Shown here in pieces: positions 1 through 11,986 of a stretch of DNA of 64,000 bases. The notes under the pieces were generated by a model that was given only the letters and a program-made list of their open reading frames with translations, was not told the origin of the DNA and did not search any database. The stretch covers positions 62,001 to 126,000 of the forward strand of contig JAODTK010003865.1 in NCBI GenBank assembly GCA_026419785.1, written 5' to 3'. Position 1 is the first letter of the stretch. Each line of letters begins with the position of its first letter. The stretch is from Sclerodactyla briareus. Its lineage: Eukaryota; Echinodermata; Holothuroidea; Dendrochirotida; Sclerodactylidae. A program made the translations under genes and the position numbers.

Positions 1-3000
1 CTTCAATTCTACAATTCTGGGTATTATTTTTCAGAAAATAAATCGCACTCCAAAAATCATTTTCAGGGCTACTTCAGGTGCGACTTATAGTTACGGTAAT
101 GAAAAAAAAAAAAAATGGCGACTCGGCCGAGAGTGTTTGTTAGTTGTAGCTGCATGGTGACAATCCTGGACAACAGAGGACATGCCCCCCTATTTGATAC
201 ACACCATGAACACAGTAGTAACTTTTAGGGAAAGTGGGTCTACCCCGCCCATATTTAGAGCAAGCCACGGCTCTTGCGTGGCTTTAACAATGATGTTGGC
301 AGTGCATGACCTAGCCGGCATTGCTTGTTGTGATATTTCACTTCCTACTTCATTTCTGGAGAGACAGGTTACTTTCTCCACCAAGATTTTACATCCCATG
401 GATACTGCAGGCCTACCCCACCCCTTACGTTCACGTGTCGACCTAGATACTCTTGATCTAACCATTTAATACTTTCAACTAGTAGGTCGCTCTTCGTGAG
501 ATTTTCACTCAAATTCAATATATTCTTGTTTCTGATGAACCAGTAACTTGTCCATGTGCTACTCATGTCATATTGTACATGTCTTGCAGGTAACAAGTGA
601 AGGAATTGATAGCTACGATCTAAAAATTGAGGTTGGAAAAATGGTATCTACCTACACACTGTAGCATAGGCTAAATTAACATTAGTCCACACCAAACAAT
701 CTTCCGAAATTTGTGGGTTATAATTTCATTTGATTTGGCTGTTTTTTTGTTTGAGTCGGCACAAATCACCTTGAATTCTGCTCTCATTCCTTTTTTGTGA
801 GGAATTCTATAAATTTCACATGTTTCGCAGTGCTACAATAAATAATTAGGCTAGAACTCCAAATAAAATTTGAGAATTTTCCTGGAAAACACTCTGATTC
901 TGGTAAGGTGGTATTGGGCTGTCGATCCAGGCCCAGGGCCCCCGCCCGCCTGCGCGGGGCCGACCACCACTGCACCGCTGCGTCGCATGCGAGTGTACGT
1001 AGGTACAGCAGGCTATCCATACAATCTTTAGGGGAGATCAAATTTGAAGTCTCGAGATGGGAGACCATTACGTCAGATTCTTTGTAGCTAACGAACAGAT
1101 ATCGATATCGCATTTGGAATATTTTCAAAACACAGAAATGAATTTATAGTCATGTGCTCAGTTAGCGAGGCAATTGGTTCTGGTGTACGTGAGCTAGATG
1201 TCTATGTCCACAAGTTTGTATGCAGTACAGGAGCCATACCAGGCTTTACGGTCAACTACATATATGCCGTACTGTCATAAACATGTGCTGGGTGGGAGGT
1301 TCAATGCAATGGTCACTGTGTGTAACTCACTGGAATATTTTAATTGATGTACGTGACCACTAACGAAACAATGGTCTTAGGAACGATCGGAATTCACAGA
1401 AATCATTTTCGATTAGTATTCGGCATAAAATCAAATCTCTTTTTGCTGGTATATACCAATGCTAAATGAAGAATTTTTTCAGGGGCGATTTCTCAATATT
1501 TTGACATTTTTTTCGCCCCCCCCCCCAATGTGATTTCGAGAGCTCTCTTTTAACTTTCGGGGGCGAATTCGCCCGCCGCCCCCCGGATGCTGCCCTAGCA
1601 TATCCTGAGGACTGAAATCTGGAACAACCCACACCTGAAAAATCAATCTAAAGTTGTGTTTTCGAATTGTTGCTATTAATATCTGTTCCAGCGAGGAGGC
1701 CAGACCAACTTGTTAGGGAGAATTCCAGACCTGACATTCGAGATAAAAGCCTGAGGGTCTTTCCCTACGGTGCTGTTAGACAAAGGATGTCTCATTGTCT
1801 CCAGACACTCACATGGTACAAATAGGAACTTCTACCAGCACTGTATGGGGCAGCCCTATCAGAAAATCCTGCACTAGAAAGCGTATCAGGAAGAGGTGCA
1901 CACGATATTCTATTTGACCAGTCACTAATGGCCAGGGGTGATGACTGTGAAGTGCTCCAAGATGTGGGATCAAGATTGAGGTAAATATGAGTATATGCTA
2001 GTCATGGGCTGTCTGTTTGGTTTCGATGGTAGATAATCTAGTTCGTTCACAGTAATCTTACTAGATTTCGCTACGAATATCCGATAAAGAGCAGCAGCAG
2101 AAACATGTGGCCAGTTGTGATGATCATTTCACAGGGTTGTTACTATTTAGCATTCATGGAAATGCTACTTCATGTGATAATCACAAATAATCATTTCGTA
2201 GAATGAGTGCCAAATTGCCATTTCTAGCTACCATTTTTCAGGTCCTTTTCAAACTTCTCAGCGTCTCTTATGCATACAATCCTTATTCTTCTCCCTTCAC
2301 GTGTCCCTGGCCCCCCCCTTCTCTCCCGTAGGACACCCAAAAGAGTTCACAGATCCTTACGGTTGGACTTCTCTGCTTCAAGAAGTGCTGACATACCCTT
2401 TCACACCTTGAACTGAATAACAAACAAAGATTTGGCTGGGGCGATCACCTTACAACATTCACTATTATATATTGTCTCCAAGTCGAACGAGTAACTCTAC
2501 AGATAGTCTACAGACAACTGAGTAGTTGAAAAACATATTCAGAGTAAGGAAATAATACTTGAATGTGGTACTTTAGGGAACATTTAATAAATGGAATTAT
2601 ACTTTAAGTTGGCAACAACTGCTAAAGGAGCATTAGACAATGTACAAGGTTTCAAATAGAGCCTTCAGTATAGGATCATGGTCATGTCAAATATAGTGGA
2701 CCTTCTTTTATCACATTATAACAGCCGAATCCTCAAACCAAATTTCAACCGATTTGAGAGTACCGCTCAGGCAACAAATCAGCTATTTGAAATGAGCCTT
2801 GTGACACACCGATGGGACCGCAGAACCCCTCGAAATAACTTCATTCAATTTCCAATAGACAACCGCTTTCCATCTTCCTGTTAACATGACCAAGAATACA
2901 GCTTCAATTGTGTATGGTCTATGAGCGGCCTTCGCATCAATCCCCCTGAATGGCATAGGTTCCTTAAATCTCTCAAAATTTGGGGTGTGGGGTTTGGATT

Positions 3001-3562
3001 TTTTGGCTTCTTTCCACCTGGCTGTTTGAAGCACAATTTTTGTTTACATGTGCTCATTGTCTTTGCCAAGAGCAATAGAGGAGGAATACAATCCCTAACT
3101 AGAGAATAGCTCCAAGATAGACTATTCCCCATTTTGGGTCAAAAGACCGCTGGATGACGCAAATCATTATGGCAGGTTGGGCTGAGAATTTGAGCTGCAT
3201 GAAAACAATTGAACATGTACCATGCCACATGATTTGCATCAAGAGCATGACTTCAGTTCGGGAGATGTCATGACTATACAAATAGACAGACAGACAGATA
3301 CACAAACAACTAAGTGACCATTATCCATAATGTATCTGATGAGAGACATACGACCATCGACAAAGTAACCACTATGTCTCTCTCTGAACAAAGTTCAGGA
3401 GACAAAAGTGGTTGATAAGTTGGAGAAATACGTTCAGAGAAATAAATGTGGGCACTTTTGGATATCAGTTTGTCAAAATATTCCAACCTTGGTATTCACT
3501 CGGTATTTGTAATGAAGAATTGTTCAAAACCCACTTTAAAGTTTGAAAAGATAATATCTCAC
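1..3562. other. Non-coding stretch, probably rabaptin-like intron or 3' flank
   Basis: No convincing gene is seen. A short G/C-rich motif family (TTTCAGGGGCGA and C-runs) occurs at about 1475-1590, with a weaker relative near 40-80. A segment near 2905-3080 shares the string CTATGAGCGGCC and loose downstream similarity with 9645-9790, so it is a dispersed repeat. AGACAGAC microsatellite sequence occurs near 3285. All long open frames here are short and lack splice or start context. Confidence 0.5.
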
Positions 3563-3616
3563 CTTTTCTGTCTCACTCACAGACCGCTGAAAATCTTCCA
3601 CTTTAGCTTGAAGTTT
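3563..3616 (-). CDS. Internal exon, rabaptin-like coiled coil
   Basis: A 54-nt, 18-codon exon read on the minus strand. It has a pyrimidine-rich acceptor (TTTCCTCTTTCATCCAG) before 3616 and a strong donor (GAAAAG/GTGAGA) after 3563. It translates as KLQAKVEDFQRSVSETEK, a heptad-like charged helix. Both edges are phase 0, compatible with the exon at 5509-5616. In rabaptin-5 the equivalent place holds a coiled coil ending in a LEAEK-like motif. The splice sites are seen directly, the family follows from the neighbouring exons, and membership in the same transcript is inferred. No reliable next exon was found toward position 1. Confidence 0.5.
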
Positions 3617-4149
3617 CTGGATGAAAGAGGAAATATACACAGTGATAAACCAGGCTATGTACCAAATTTTGTTAACTAAAACTCGCTGTTACCACATAAA
3701 ATTATTATCCCCCCTCCCCATACCATGATCTTTCCCTTTTCATGGTATATACACCTAGCAGAGGCTGGATCCTTGATAAAGGCCCAACAGACTGGGACCG
3801 GCATGCTGCATCCAATTCCACATGAAAATGAGGATATGCTAAAAGCAAGCTTTAGGACTTACCACCAAGGCGTTGTACAAATGTTTAATCAACTCTGGTT
3901 TGCAAAATATCTCTCCATTTCCTTGACTGACCATATACAGAAAGACTCTTCTTTCATATTTCTTCAAAGCACACAGGTTGTAGGATGATATTGACCGAAA
4001 GTGAACACATCACCAACAAAAGAGAGAGTATCTATGGTTAATGTATACTGCTGATACACTGCTTGCAGGTTCTTCTGTTACGAAACAATCCAGGAATAAA
4101 CTAGACAGGGTAGGTGGGTTAAACCGGCATGTGTAGATCCCCCTTAGAG

Positions 4150-5325
4150 CAAACATTGGAAGAAGTATCTAACACCCATAAAGACCCCTTTGGGTCAGAA
4201 ACCAGAAACATACAGGAAAAAAATGTACCCCCCATCCACCAAGTTTTGTTCAAATCTGAACAACGTTGGAAAAATCGCCATGAATTTTGCAAATTTGACC
4301 TCCAATGACTTCCATATTTTTCGGGATACTATGGTCCAGCCCAACAATTTTGTAACCAGAAGCCAAAAGGCTTAGTGATTCTGACACTGGGATAAATGGG
4401 AACATTGTGAAAAGCTCAGTATATGCAGGATATGAATTTTCTCACAGATTTCCCATTTTTCAACTCAATGTTTTGTACTTATGTGTTTTACGAAGGATTT
4501 CAGACTTTGACCTCTGGTGACATCAGATGACCTTGACCTGACCCCAAAACAATAGGGATCAGTACTCATCATGGGGAACCCACATACCAGTATGAGCTCA
4601 ATAATCCAGCGTGGGGTTGAGTTAGGTGTTTACAAGCCAAAATTGGCCAAATATCAATTTTTGACTATTTCATAATTGCTCCTAAAAATGACCTCAATCA
4701 ACACCAAAACATAGGGTTCTGGACTCCCCATAAAAAAGCTACACACCAAATTTCAGCTTGATGAACCAACTGTTTTGGACTTACTCGTGTGACAAGGATT
4801 TCAGACTTGACCTCTTGAGACTCAGATGCCTTTGACCTGACCCCACAAAATAGGGATTCATGTACTCATCCATGGGGACACCCAATACCAAGTATAAACT
4901 CAATCCATCAGGTGGTTTTTGAGTTAGTGCTGTTTACAAGCCAAAATTGGACAAAATATAGTTTTTGACTATTTTCTAATTACTCCCAAAAAATGACCTC
5001 AATCAACACCCAAAACAATAGGGTTCTTGTACTCCCCATAAGAAAGCTAAACACCAAATTTCAGCTTGATCGGACAACGTTTTGGATTCATCGTGTTTAC
5101 AAGGATTTCAGACTTTGACCTCTGGTGACCTCAGAGACTTTGACCTGACCCAAAAATAGGGAACATGTACAATCAACAAAACATACCAAGGTATAAGCTC
5201 ACTCCATCCAGGTGGGGTCGGAGTTAGGGGTTTACAAGCAAAGCATCACAAAAATACACACACACCACAAACGACATGATACATAGATCCCGACCTTGTC
5301 AAGGATAAGAACTGACGAACTTACA
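4150..5325 (+). repeat. AGGTCA-rich dispersed repeat, about 305-bp tandem units
   Basis: Three units start with GGATTTCAGACTTTGACCTC-like sequence near 4495, 4797 and 5104, a period of about 305 bp. Each carries several TGACCT half-sites. The 3' end has a CA-rich tail (5250-5270) followed by a CCGACCTTGTCAAGG motif. Further copies lie at about 15640-17035 (same strand), and at 35600-36330 and 43690-44640 (opposite strand). No coding capacity is visible. It looks like a non-autonomous mobile repeat ending in a microsatellite. Confidence 0.75.
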
Positions 5326-5508
5326 ATTTCACAGGAATTATGCAAAAAAATGGATGAAAGTTCTCGGCTGAAGACGGAGTCGGAGCCTGGGGCGGTGGAT
5401 ACACATCGAAACCATAATACCCCGAACATCCTCGTGACGCGTGGATATAATTACTAGGGTTGTCCGGAGACTAATTAGTAAGGCATGTGATTCCTACCTC
5501 CACTTTAC

Positions 5509-5616
5509 TGGTAGTAGTCGATTTTCCTCGGTAGTTTTGGTGTTCTGGTCTTTCAACCTCTTGATTTCCTCTTCCAGGGGAACGACTACCGATTTCATCA
5601 TCCGCGTGTTGCGGGG
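5509..5616 (-). CDS. Internal exon, rabaptin-like coiled coil
   Basis: A 108-nt, 36-codon minus-strand exon. The acceptor is preceded by a C/T-rich stretch and ends GTGAACAG before 5616. The donor CCA/GTAAAGTGG follows 5509. The product includes MMKSVVVPLEEEIKRLKDQN, which I align by eye with the rabaptin-5 segment around SVVMPMEKEIAALKDKL: an SVV-P-E-EI-LK pattern followed by a Glu/Lys-rich helix. Both edges are phase 0, so it joins in frame with 7250-7397 upstream and 3563-3616 downstream. A second possible donor lies 11 nt further, at 5498, and would break the phase. The rabaptin comparison is from memory and was not searched. Confidence 0.6.
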
Positions 5617-5734
5617 CTGTTCACTCACCGCAGAGAGGACAGATGAAAGTTATTGAGACCCTGCGTTAATTTTATGGTATACTTGCTGAGCCAAGATTGA
5701 TCCTATTTAAGGCCCAGCAATGGATGGCAGACCT

Positions 5735-6025
5735 GGATACTGCACCTATTGCCAACTGCGAATCACTTCCCCCAACCATGTACATGGAGAAAGGCAATGC
5801 CTCTTTTGGCGGTACTTAGTGGGGTTGGGGGTAATCACACTCAGACAGCAACGTAAATTGCCTACCACTGGTTTGTCCCTGCTCCAATCCCTTGTGCTGA
5901 GTATCCAGTGAGAAGGCAACACTGAAAAGGTCCCATTTTTTGAAGTCTTTGTTATGAACCGACAGCGGAATTCAACCTGGTCGCCCAGGTGGAAGGGCGC
6001 CGCTCTACCAACTGCGCCAACCACC
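5735..6025 (-). mobile_element. tRNA-derived SINE
   Basis: On the minus strand the head resembles a tRNA. It has a near-consensus RNA polymerase III A box (TTGGCGCAGTTGGTAGAGCG, complement of 6001-6020), a self-complementary anticodon-like stem CGCCC/GGGCG, and a degenerate B box (GGTTGAATTCC) near 5965-5977. There is no acceptor stem that would fit a working tRNA. A tRNA-unrelated body follows to about 5735. It sits in an intron of the rabaptin-like gene, in the same orientation. Confidence 0.65.
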
Positions 6026-6999
6026 CGGTCAAGAATGGACTAGACACAATCATAACCCATTTGGATCAGCTTTCCAAAAATGCTCTGGGAATGCATTTGG
6101 CCTCTATTGCCACCTTGTGTATCCATGAGATAATTGGGAATCTCTGAAGAACACTAGAAGGGCACAACTCGCTGATCAATGTATTGAAGTGATGCTGCCT
6201 ACCGACTTTAAAGATCACCTTCGGATCCAAAGCATTGTTCCGTGATCTGAACATGTTAACTGGGTTGAAAAGCACCATGTGAATAATTACCAAGACATAT
6301 AACTGGGAAGGCAGAGACATGCAATGCCAAGAATGGTCGGGTTATAGCTGAAATCCAATCTCAGTCCTTGCAGAATTGAAAATCCCAATCCAAAGAATCC
6401 AAACTCAGCACGGGCGATCCAACAACAACACGCCTATACTGGATTGACTGCTATTAGAATATGGAGATGAACTATACGTCATGTTTTTGTAACGTTGCTA
6501 TGCTATGTGCGAGGCATAAACATCTGACTTTGGGAATCAGTCGCCTACTATAGCCAGAAGGGAAATTGACCCCCAACCCATGCTGGAAAGCCATTGCACT
6601 CCATGCGCTGATACTAAATGCACACATACTGACACTTTCCACATCCAGTTTGCCCAGGTTATAGGATTTGTCTGCAGCTCTCCTGCAATCTGAAGTTAGA
6701 GTGACACAAACTGTATACTGCTGATACAACATTACACATACATATGTTATTGCTTGTTCTTCAGTGCAGCTCACACGAGTACATTTTTTCTCTTCAAATA
6801 GTACAAGATAAGGCTGCCATCGTACCTCGAGTTGATATAATAATTCCATGAAATATAAACCTGGCAGCTCAAGAAGCAAGGGAGCTCCCAGTTCCGGCTG
6901 CTCTGGTTTTAAGATCAGGTGGCAACATTGGAGCCCAACCGCGTACTTACCACCATGCGCACTATGTTTGTACTCTTTTGAAATCCTAATGCTTTATTT

Positions 7000-7260
7000 C
7001 CACCTCATTCTCCTGCTACCATCACTCACCAGGCCCCGCCCCCCCCCCCCCCCCCCATTCCCCTGCTATCACCTCCTCATCAGGTGCACGCCTCCCCCAT
7101 TGCCCTGGGCCTACGATCCCTCACAAGTGCTCCCCTCATTCCCCTGCTACCATCTCCTCACCAAGTGCCCCCCTCCCCCATTGCCTTGCTACTATCTCCT
7201 CTTTAATCACCCCCACCACCCATTCCCCTGCTTGCTATCATCTCCTTACCAGGTGCATAC
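7000..7260. repeat. C-rich minisatellite overlapping an exon-intron junction
   Basis: About four degenerate copies of a C-rich unit with the core CTGCTACCATCTCCTCACC and spacing of about 50-90 bp, plus a long C run at 7036-7056. The last copy overlaps the donor of the minus-strand exon ending at 7250. At least two other copies retain donor-like GGTGAG sequence on the minus strand. Confidence 0.65.
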
Positions 7261-7397
7261 TCTCTTCTAAGTTTTCATGCTGTTCCTGCTTCGTCTCACC
7301 TCCCCCTCCTGGCTTGTCTTCCTTTGCTGAGGCCGGAGAACTGCCAGGACTGGCCAGACTGCGGAATGTCCTTGAAAAACCAGTCAAAATTCTGTGT
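7250..7397 (-). CDS. Internal exon, probably rabaptin-like, with Ser/Pro/Gly-rich insert
   Basis: A 148-nt minus-strand exon with textbook splice signals: a long pyrimidine tract ending TCTTCCTTGCAG before 7397, and CACCTG/GTAAGGAG after 7250. The open phase gives one leading nucleotide plus 49 codons. The first half is basic and Ser/Pro/Gly-rich (FSRTFRSLASPGSSPASAKE). The last part, GETKQEQHENLEESMHL, resembles the rabaptin-5 EGQEEENLENEM segment. It ends in phase 0, matching the exon at 5509-5616, whose position in rabaptin directly follows. The Ser-rich insert has no counterpart in the vertebrate protein as I recall it. An internal alternative donor (GGGGGAG/GTGAGAC) could shorten the exon. 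The exon itself is likely; the family is inferred. Confidence 0.5.
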
Positions 7398-7399
7398 CT

Positions 7400-10300
7400 G
7401 CAAGGAAGACAGAAGAAGGCACTAGCAAGAATGAGTAACAGGTGATCTATACAGTGCAATTATGTCAGGAGCTAAGACATAAAGCCAGTCTTTAGTTTTA
7501 CAGCAAAAAAAACTAATGTGTTAATCAGCAGAACAAATACGATCCCTAAAAGTCTTTGATTTCACTTGAAACTGAGCTAGATTACATTCCTCTCCAAACT
7601 GTACAGCCTGTACTGTACAGTACACCAAAAAGAGGGGTGGATGAGGGGAGGGGGCATAGGCCCATATTCTTTCTTAACTACACTCTAGTCTTGTCCTTTC
7701 ATGAGCACCATTATCAATCATATCATGTTTTGTTGTATATTTAATGAGATATTAAGTTCATTTAAAGGTCATTATGGTCAAGATTTGTCATCATCTCAGA
7801 TAAACTAGAGAGCCAATTGTTCAGTACCGCAAACTGGACAAATATTTAATAGGTAATGAACTGTTATGATGTGTTATTGGACTGTTATGCAACCTCCACT
7901 ACACTGCCTGGGGAGCTCATAGTCACTATCCACCCAGATTTGGGGCTTCTGTTGGAGTGGGAGTATTTAGCATGAGGCAGAGCAGTCTACACTCCATTTT
8001 AGAAATTATTCTATAGATTACAAACAAGCATTGCCCACGGGAGATTCTGATATAATTTCAAAACTCCTGTGAGCAACTTTTACGGGAGAAAACATGTTTT
8101 GCATTTTCACATATTAATAGCTCGCAGGACCCCTCAATGACTTTTGATCCCAAATTCTTAAAGCACCCATTTTGCCCTTCTGCCCTTTAATGACACTTGA
8201 CTAAGTCAGGACACAGAGCGAGCTGCATACAATACAAACTTATTTGTAGGGGAGGTACATTTCATAGTTTTCCAGACAATGGCCCATTAGGCTCTTTTAA
8301 TGCCTTCCGACGACCTTGGCATTGGTAGTCAAAGGTCACCCAGCAGTCAATCAATATGATTTCGCAACTGAAGGTCAACATCCTCAAAGGCATGATATTA
8401 TTTTGAACAGACGCCAAAAACATTCAATTTGCATATTATTCCACAATATGAACAGAATTGCCTACTATCCACTTATGTCCTATCACTTTCCATTTCCTGT
8501 GGGAACGCATAGGTACCACTAGTCAATGATTGGATGGATGGATAGATAGACAAAGGCATCACAATAGGCTCAACCAGCATAGCTAATTTGAGCTAAAAAC
8601 CCACTCCATAAGAGCTACTGGGAGAGACCTTCCTTTTTGATATTCCCAATCAAAGCTCCCAAACTTGTCAGAGATACCCTCTGCATAATTAGGTTTAAAC
8701 TGAACTCTATCAAAACGTGCTATATTTGAATAAAGCTCATGAGAGCCCAAATTGCGTGCCGGTTATTTCAACATCCTACCACCCTCAATTAGTATTCAAA
8801 ATAGATATATTGTTTTCAGTTTGCCTATTCATCAATTCTCCAGACCAATTAAATCAGTAGAATCTATTGGCTGTGCTGCCTTCCAGCTTGTAGGTATAGT
8901 CCCATCTAATCATTCAATGTACCCTTACTAAAACCCGTGCCGTCGATATTTCTCTTGTGCTTAATCTTATATCACCCATTCACACAATCAAGAAGTGGTC
9001 CTGACTTTTGGACCCAGCCTAATGAGAGTGTGGTATGAACGACTCATGCAGAGACAATTGGGTCGAGATTTTGGCAACGTTGTTCCCCCTTTCCTGGTCT
9101 TCAAAGAACAGGAACAAAATGTGTGATATGCTTGCTACTGCGGTGGTCTTGAAATAGAGTCTTGTTTTAATGGGATGGTGTTCCTAGGAGAATTTTAGCT
9201 ATGCTGCAAAGTAATCGATAAATAGTTACGTCGATGATCTGACTACATGGAAAACACTTTTTTGTGAGATACAATGCGGACACACTCGGAGAACTAGTGC
9301 TCAGATCATGTGGAGTAAACCAGCAGTTCGAAAGCAGACATTCTATGATAGACAACTGCGAGGAGACTACTAATTCAATGACCAGAGGTGAGAGATCAGG
9401 TTATACAACAGTTTCCACAGCCAATCACAGTACTGCTATTTATCAGAACAGTAATGACACCTAAGAATGTCACTGACGAGTCCACTCACAGTGCACGCAC
9501 GAAATTTTGAGCCACTCAAACAAATTCACAACTGGTGCCCAAAGTAATAAAGAGTAACCTGAAATCCTTTCCAAGTGAATACTAATTTTCTGTCCCTCTT
9601 TGTTGTCCATTGCACGATGATGCAGCATTCTCTGTGTTTATTTTAGTCTATGAGCGGCCTCCCCATTGTCCCTCGCCCCCCCCCCATGTTTCATAGTTTC
9701 CCAAAGTGGAACTTTAACTTGACGAGGCAAAATGCTAAAATCTCCAAATGTAGGGTGTGTGGTTTTGATATGTTCCGCAGTCCCCTGTAAAGTTAACAGA
9801 AAAATCATGACTTTGGCATCTGAGTGACATATGGAAGGACAACTGATAACAGGGAAGTACATTATAACAAGGACCTACTGCATGATGAGTTTCAACCAGA
9901 GTTCAATTACATTTACCCTGGGCTTCGAGCTAATCTCGACTTCTGAAAATGTACTACTGTTATCCTGGAAGACCCAATGTCTTTTAAAATTCGCCACCAA
10001 CCCTATCATCAAAACAGGAGGCGTTAAGATGGAGTGTAAACAGTCAAATGTGGCATTTCAATTCAATCCGCAAAGCTACAGGCACAGCAAAACAAAAAAT
10101 TGAGGAAGCTGCCGGCTCGGATGTAAATCTATAGCAGTTACAGGTTATGTGGGGAATTGAAAACTGCATCTATAGGTCCAAACCACATCACTATGATGTT
10201 CCTATGTGGAGTTATAGGCATCATAATTTGGTCCATTACGCAGAGCAATTAGGGAGGAATCCCTATGCACGCTAATACATGACATCACAGTTAAACAAAA

Positions 10301-10850
10301 CAGATATCATTATGTTATGTATTCCATTTTCTTTGTGTTAAGTGATGCACCTTCTGCAGAAGTTATGTTGTCTCTCACCAAAGTTATCATCAACCTCTAC
10401 CAATCCCACTACAAGCAATTTCGCTTCTCATAGGTTACAAATTTTTTTAAATTTAGTGAAATGTGTGAAAATTTCATGAAAAAGCAAAGAATCTTGGCAA
10501 AAAATTGTGAAAGGATGCCTCATTTATTATTGCATGATGGGATGCTCTGGGGCAATACACACTGTATGCACAACTTCAGGCGGCCTCTCCGTAACTAGTA
10601 TGGGAAGCCTATGGAAGTTGGGTTTTACATCCATAGCTTTCCTCCACTATCATATACCTCTTTATAATTATATCCCAGCACTGGAATTGTTCAGGGATAG
10701 TATGGTTTGGGGCATGTAGCCGTCTCTAATCCTGATTGATCTGAAACTTAGAACAATGGTCTCCCAGGGAAATCTCAATGAGTTGAAGATGGGTATCCAT
10801 GGCTGCATGTCTGCTGCCTTTCTATTTTGCAGGTTTTACACAAAAATACC
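7400..10850. other. Intronic or non-coding stretch
   Basis: No exon with both good splice sites and a conserved product was recognised. Near 9645-9840 there is a segment related to 2905-3080. Near 8520-8560 there is a short GGAT-type microsatellite. Other open frames are short and look random. Confidence 0.4.
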
Positions 10851-10859
10851 AAATTCATC

Positions 10860-11310
10860 CAATTTAACCAACTTGGTGGGTGGGGACAAATGTGTGTCCC
10901 AAAAAATAGACGTGATTTCAAGTCACCAGAGGTCAATTTGTGTTACTTTTTGGTGACATACGTTAGTTAGTCCTATCATACGTAACCTGGTTGGTGGTGA
11001 CAAAGTTGGTCCGAATAACATGGGATGAATCGAGTCACCCGAGGTCAAATTTGTGTTTTTTTTAACACAATTTCACTTCTCTATCTGATTTGAACAAACT
11101 CATGGATGCGACTGTGTTTGGTCCCATACACAGGAAGGTCATTGTTTCAAGTTCCCAGTGCTGTTTAATTTGCCTTTTGACTTGTAACTTTGTCATATTA
11201 ACAAAACTTGGGATGTGGCCCTACTTGTTGGAACCCTGAAAATGGGTGGGCATTTCAAAAAGTCACTGGAGGTCCAAATGGACATAATTTTTGTGCTTCC
11301 TCTAAAACAA
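10860..11310. repeat. Tandem/dispersed repeat with GTCACC-AGGTC motif
   Basis: Three diverged stretches, near 10860-10965, 10980-11065 and 11190-11300, share the order: T-G-G/T-G-G-rich start, GGGA or GTCC spacer, AGTCAC(C)-GAGGTC, then an AATTTGTG-like tail. Related in flavour to the other AGGTCA-rich repeats but not the same unit. Confidence 0.4.
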
Positions 11311-11928
11311 GGTCCCAAGCTGTTTACCTGCCGGCCCTTTCTAGTTTATCCTGCATTTGTTCTTTGAATATTTCACATTACATTACACCCAATACTTATT
11401 CCGCACACCAATTTCCCTGCAACATGTCACATCATCACATTGGTAACTTACCATATAGTCCCTATGAGTCCCCTGAGAGCCTTTTCTGAAAATATTGTTT
11501 TCTTTGAGGACAATTTCCCGAGAGAAACAAGAATGCGACCCGCAGAGACAGTAACTGGCACCAGTGTAGTGAAGGGTGGATATATAGGGTTTTATATGGA
11601 GGCAGACGGTAGCTATCACTTCCAAACCACAATGAGCTAAAGTGCACTCGACAAATTGTTTCCTTGGTTGGCTGTCTATGTCGTGTTTCCTGTAGAAGGT
11701 CAGAGGTTAGATTTAGCATTAGCTATCGAGAAAACTCAAGCTTTCATGGTATCCACTCCCACTGGGGGGACGGAACATACAGTTGAAATCTATCGCTCCA
11801 ACCTATTGAACTGGACATTGGACGCAAGCCAACCTGCTGACTGTACCCCTTGAATCCTGGGCCCTCCTATCTGTCTGTCCTCTCAGCTCCTCTATTTGCC
11901 CTAGCCATGTTATCATTGCTCCAACAAC

Positions 11929-11986
11929 CTTTGTCTTTTTCTGCTGGTATGCCTGGCCGTTTCTTCCGATGCCACAGATGTAGCCT
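11929..11986 (-). CDS. Candidate exon, rabaptin-like transcript
   Basis: A 58-nt minus-strand candidate. The acceptor is strong (GATTTCATTTTGCACTTGCAG before 11986), but the donor (CAAAG/GTTGTT) is weak. The product in the compatible frame is EATSVASEETARHTSRKRQR, a charged helix-like stretch. It begins with two nucleotides completing the codon left open by the exon at 14436-14610, and ends with two nucleotides completing the codon opened at 7397. It therefore fills the phase gap between those exons exactly. The reading frame runs into TGA soon after the proposed donor. Phase fit and strand are the main arguments; sequence similarity to rabaptin is minimal. Confidence 0.3.

Noticed and set aside
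2224-2340. Minus-strand frame ending DAEKFEKDLKN, resembling the rabaptin DAEKLRKEL segment, in the expected position for the next exon
   Set aside because: The motif match is short, the upstream sequence is purine-rich with no acceptor, and the possible donor (AATG/GTAGCT) is weak. Kept only as a lead.
5960-6021. A tRNA gene on the minus strand
   Set aside because: A box is good but the B box is altered, the anticodon loop has eight bases and no acceptor stem pairs. It is better explained as the head of a tRNA-derived SINE.
6848-7270. 140-codon plus-strand Pro-rich frame
   Set aside because: Translation of the C-rich minisatellite, antisense to the better-supported exon at 7250-7397.
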